In this document: piece by piece, positions 52,595 through 54,352 of the stretch | Layout: every line of letters begins with the position of its first letter | How positions within the stretch are numbered: position 1 is the first letter of the stretch | Assembly (NCBI GenBank): GCA_937928405.1 | Contig: CALFWZ010000053.1 | Coordinates: 1-54,352 of the forward strand | Reading direction: 5' to 3' | Source: an uncultured Saprospiraceae bacterium | Lineage (GTDB): Bacteria > Bacteroidota > Bacteroidia > Chitinophagales > Saprospiraceae | DNA: 54,352 nucleotides | Made by a program: the position numbers and the translations under genes | Notes under the pieces: model-generated | Told to the model about the DNA's origin: nothing | Database searches by the model: none | What the model saw: only the letters and a program-made list of their open reading frames with translations

Positions 52595-54352
52595 ATGAAA
52601 AAAATTATTTTCTTAATATTAATCAGTACTATTTTTACAATTTCTCTTTTTGGACAAAAGAAAAGTCAGGAAGAAATTCGAGCCTCCTTCTGGAATGCTG
52701 ACGACCCTTACCAATCGGTAGTTGATATTCCAGAAAAATGGAACAAGGAATCTGCCGTCATTATCTACCAAGAATTTAATTATCATTATCGAAATAATCG
52801 AAAATTATTATACTATACTGAATCTACCCGAAGACGTATTAAGCTGTTGGATAAATCTGCGATAGAAGATTATTCTGAGTTTTCGTTTTCCGAAAAATTT
52901 ACCGTAAAAAAAGGTTTTTCAAAAAAAGGAGGTCGAGCCTTTGCAGGATTTAAAGTGATTAAATCTGATGGTAAAGAAGTGCTGATTGATTTAAAAGATG
53001 CCGTAGAAGTAAAAAATGAAGGAAGTGAGGTAATGAAAAAAATTGCCATCCCTGATTTACAGATCGGAGACATCATTGATTATTTTTATTATATCTATGA
53101 GCCGTTTGAAGCGAGAGGAACGCACGTGTTTGATCCTGTCATTTCCCAATTAGGTGGCCAGTATCCGATTATGAAACAGAAAATGGAATTCAATGCTGGC
53201 TCTAGTTTTTATATTAATTTTAATTCTATCAACGGGGCCCCACCCCTAAAATCTATTTCATCGGACGATGATGAGGTCGTCTATCAGCTCGTTGACGAAG
53301 ACCGAGAAAAATACGAACGTATTCGATGGTTCTATCCCCGACGCGTAGTTCCAAGTATTAAATTTCAAGTTTCTTTAGCTCGTAAAGAAAAATCTAAAGA
53401 TGGATTAAAAGCTTTTTTGGGTGAAAAAAGAGAAATCAAACAATCTATTTCCAAAAAAGATTTAATTGATTATTACGATAGACTCTATCATTGCGAACCA
53501 ACTTATGGTGCTAAGTCCATCAAACATAATAGTTTTGTCGCCGAAGCCATAAAAAAGAAAGATAAAGCGGCGATGATTCGTGAAGCATACTATGATATCC
53601 GTTATGATAATCTCCTTTCCAAACTGGAACCTTTTCAGTTTTTAGAAGAAGGTTTTATCATCGGACTTCCGATGCATTATGGAAATTTTATGAGCGAAAC
53701 CAACTTTATAAATGCGATGGGTTATTTTTTAATTGAGCAAAAAATGGATTTTGATATTGTATTGGCTTTATCTAGAAGTATTTCTACCGCAGAAGAACTG
53801 CTCATGCCCGAAGAAGTAACGCCACTAATTCGAGTCAATTTACCAGAACCCATTTATTTAAGTCATTTTAATCTTCACAGTAATCCGGGGTATTATTCCT
53901 ATTATCTAGAAGGGTCGGAATCACTACTAATCGAACTCAATAAAAATAAGGACTATGATATGACGAGAGTGGTCCCGTTTACCATGCCAATTTCTAACCC
54001 AGAAGATAACCAGTCACTTAACGAAATCAGCGTCTCTTTTACAGATAATATTCTAGGCGAATTACAAGTCGATCGTAAGGTTATACTAAAGGGTTATAAT
54101 AAGACGGAAAACCAGTTTGACCTACTCATTTTTGATGACATACTCCCAAAAGAGTACAAATATTTTAACATCAAGCCCTACATTCAAAGAGCTGAAATAA
54201 AGAAGAAGAAAAAACCAAAAATAAAAGAAAAACTAACACTGATCGCCGAGCAAAATCGAGAAGAACAAAAGAAAGCTTTTGAAAAAAACGCTAGAGCAGA
54301 TTTTGATATTCCCATCAAAACTTATGATGATTTTGAAATATTAAAACAAGGT
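52595..54352 (+). CDS. second DUF3857-like protein, probably catalytically inactive (partial, runs off the window)
   Basis: Open from ATG 52595 to the window end: 586 codons, no stop. Signal peptide 1-20 (ILISTIFTISLFGQ). The DUF3857 part is clear (FHYHYRN-like EFNYHYRNNRKLLYYTEST, AGFKVIKSDGKEVLIDL, IPDLQIGDIIDYFYY, then RIRWFYPRRVVPSIKFQ). In the region where the upstream paralogue has GDCKGM, the sequence reads GNFMSETNFINAMGYFL. No Cys is present there and no DNH follows, so the transglutaminase triad seems lost. It may act as a partner or structural subunit of the active protein at 50638 (inference). Lysine-rich segment near 530 (EIKKKKKPKIKEK). Confidence 0.85.
   Translation, partial: MKKIIFLILISTIFTISLFGQKKSQEEIRASFWNADDPYQSVVDIPEKWNKESAVIIYQEFNYHYRNNRKLLYYTESTRRRIKLLDKSAIEDYSEFSFSEKFTVKKGFSKKGGRAFAGFKVIKSDGKEVLIDLKDAVEVKNEGSEVMKKIAIPDLQIGDIIDYFYYIYEPFEARGTHVFDPVISQLGGQYPIMKQKMEFNAGSSFYINFNSINGAPPLKSISSDDDEVVYQLVDEDREKYERIRWFYPRRVVPSIKFQVSLARKEKSKDGLKAFLGEKREIKQSISKKDLIDYYDRLYHCEPTYGAKSIKHNSFVAEAIKKKDKAAMIREAYYDIRYDNLLSKLEPFQFLEEGFIIGLPMHYGNFMSETNFINAMGYFLIEQKMDFDIVLALSRSISTAEELLMPEEVTPLIRVNLPEPIYLSHFNLHSNPGYYSYYLEGSESLLIELNKNKDYDMTRVVPFTMPISNPEDNQSLNEISVSFTDNILGELQVDRKVILKGYNKTENQFDLLIFDDILPKEYKYFNIKPYIQRAEIKKKKKPKIKEKLTLIAEQNREEQKKAFEKNARADFDIPIKTYDDFEILKQG

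Overview
The window looks like chromosomal DNA of a gliding-type Bacteroidota, most likely a Saprospiraceae-like lineage (inference). The evidence is AT-rich DNA, Bacteroidota-style promoters (TTG, about 19-21 nt, TAnnTTTG), an almost complete lack of Shine-Dalgarno sites, a fused SecDF, a GldA-GldF-GldG ABC transporter, and several secreted proteins with type A or type B (gliding-associated) C-terminal sorting domains of the type IX secretion system (T9SS). No rRNA, tRNA or CRISPR array was seen.

Layout. 1-2.6 kb: the tail of a probable transposase, Kdo transferase WaaA/KdtA (lipid A core), and a calcineurin-like phosphatase. 2.8-7.2 kb: a secreted protein with a fourfold repeat, inorganic pyrophosphatase, and a seven-repeat FG-GAP/VCBS protein with a T9SS tail. 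7.4-13.1 kb (minus): an ECF sigma factor translationally coupled to a 1732-residue protein that joins an anti-sigma-like cytoplasmic head, a transmembrane helix, alpha-2-macroglobulin domains with an intact CxEQ thioester, two carboxypeptidase-regulatory domains and a TonB-plug-like segment. 13.6-21.7 kb: surface and lipoprotein genes, including a large Ig/SprB-repeat adhesin-like protein, an acidic lipoprotein with a small unknown neighbour, and a T9SS cargo whose signal peptide appears broken by a frameshift. 21.7-25.5 kb: esterase, small conserved protein, ApbE flavin transferase, DEDDh exonuclease.

25.5-30.1 kb is the most system-like block: two MbnP-like lipoproteins and two di-haem cytochrome c peroxidases (MauG/CcpA/MbnH superfamily). 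They are interleaved with two copies of a MITE-like element that share terminal inverted repeats. By analogy with MbnP-MbnH this may be a haem-enzyme-dependent protein-modification or metal-binding system on the cell surface. 30.5-36.4 kb holds a T9SS-exported subtilase, a long structured intergenic region with a 30-bp exact direct repeat and several hairpins, and a family-4 glycosyltransferase.

36.5-43.8 kb (minus) holds the gliding/T9SS-associated transporter operon gldA - secreted unknown - gldF - gldG - DUF4340 - zinc-dependent S1/P1-like nuclease/phospholipase, and downstream a small membrane protein with its own promoter. 44-46.4 kb: two lipoproteins (one DUF547; one with a terminator-like hairpin inside its reading frame) and a Kbp/LysM protein. 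46.7-54.4 kb: SecDF, a noncoding region with an orphan terminator and a 122-bp tandem duplication, then two DUF3857/transglutaminase-like paralogues. The second is cut by the window end and seems to lack the catalytic cysteine.

All calls rest on reading the sequence and on remembered family features. No database search was run.
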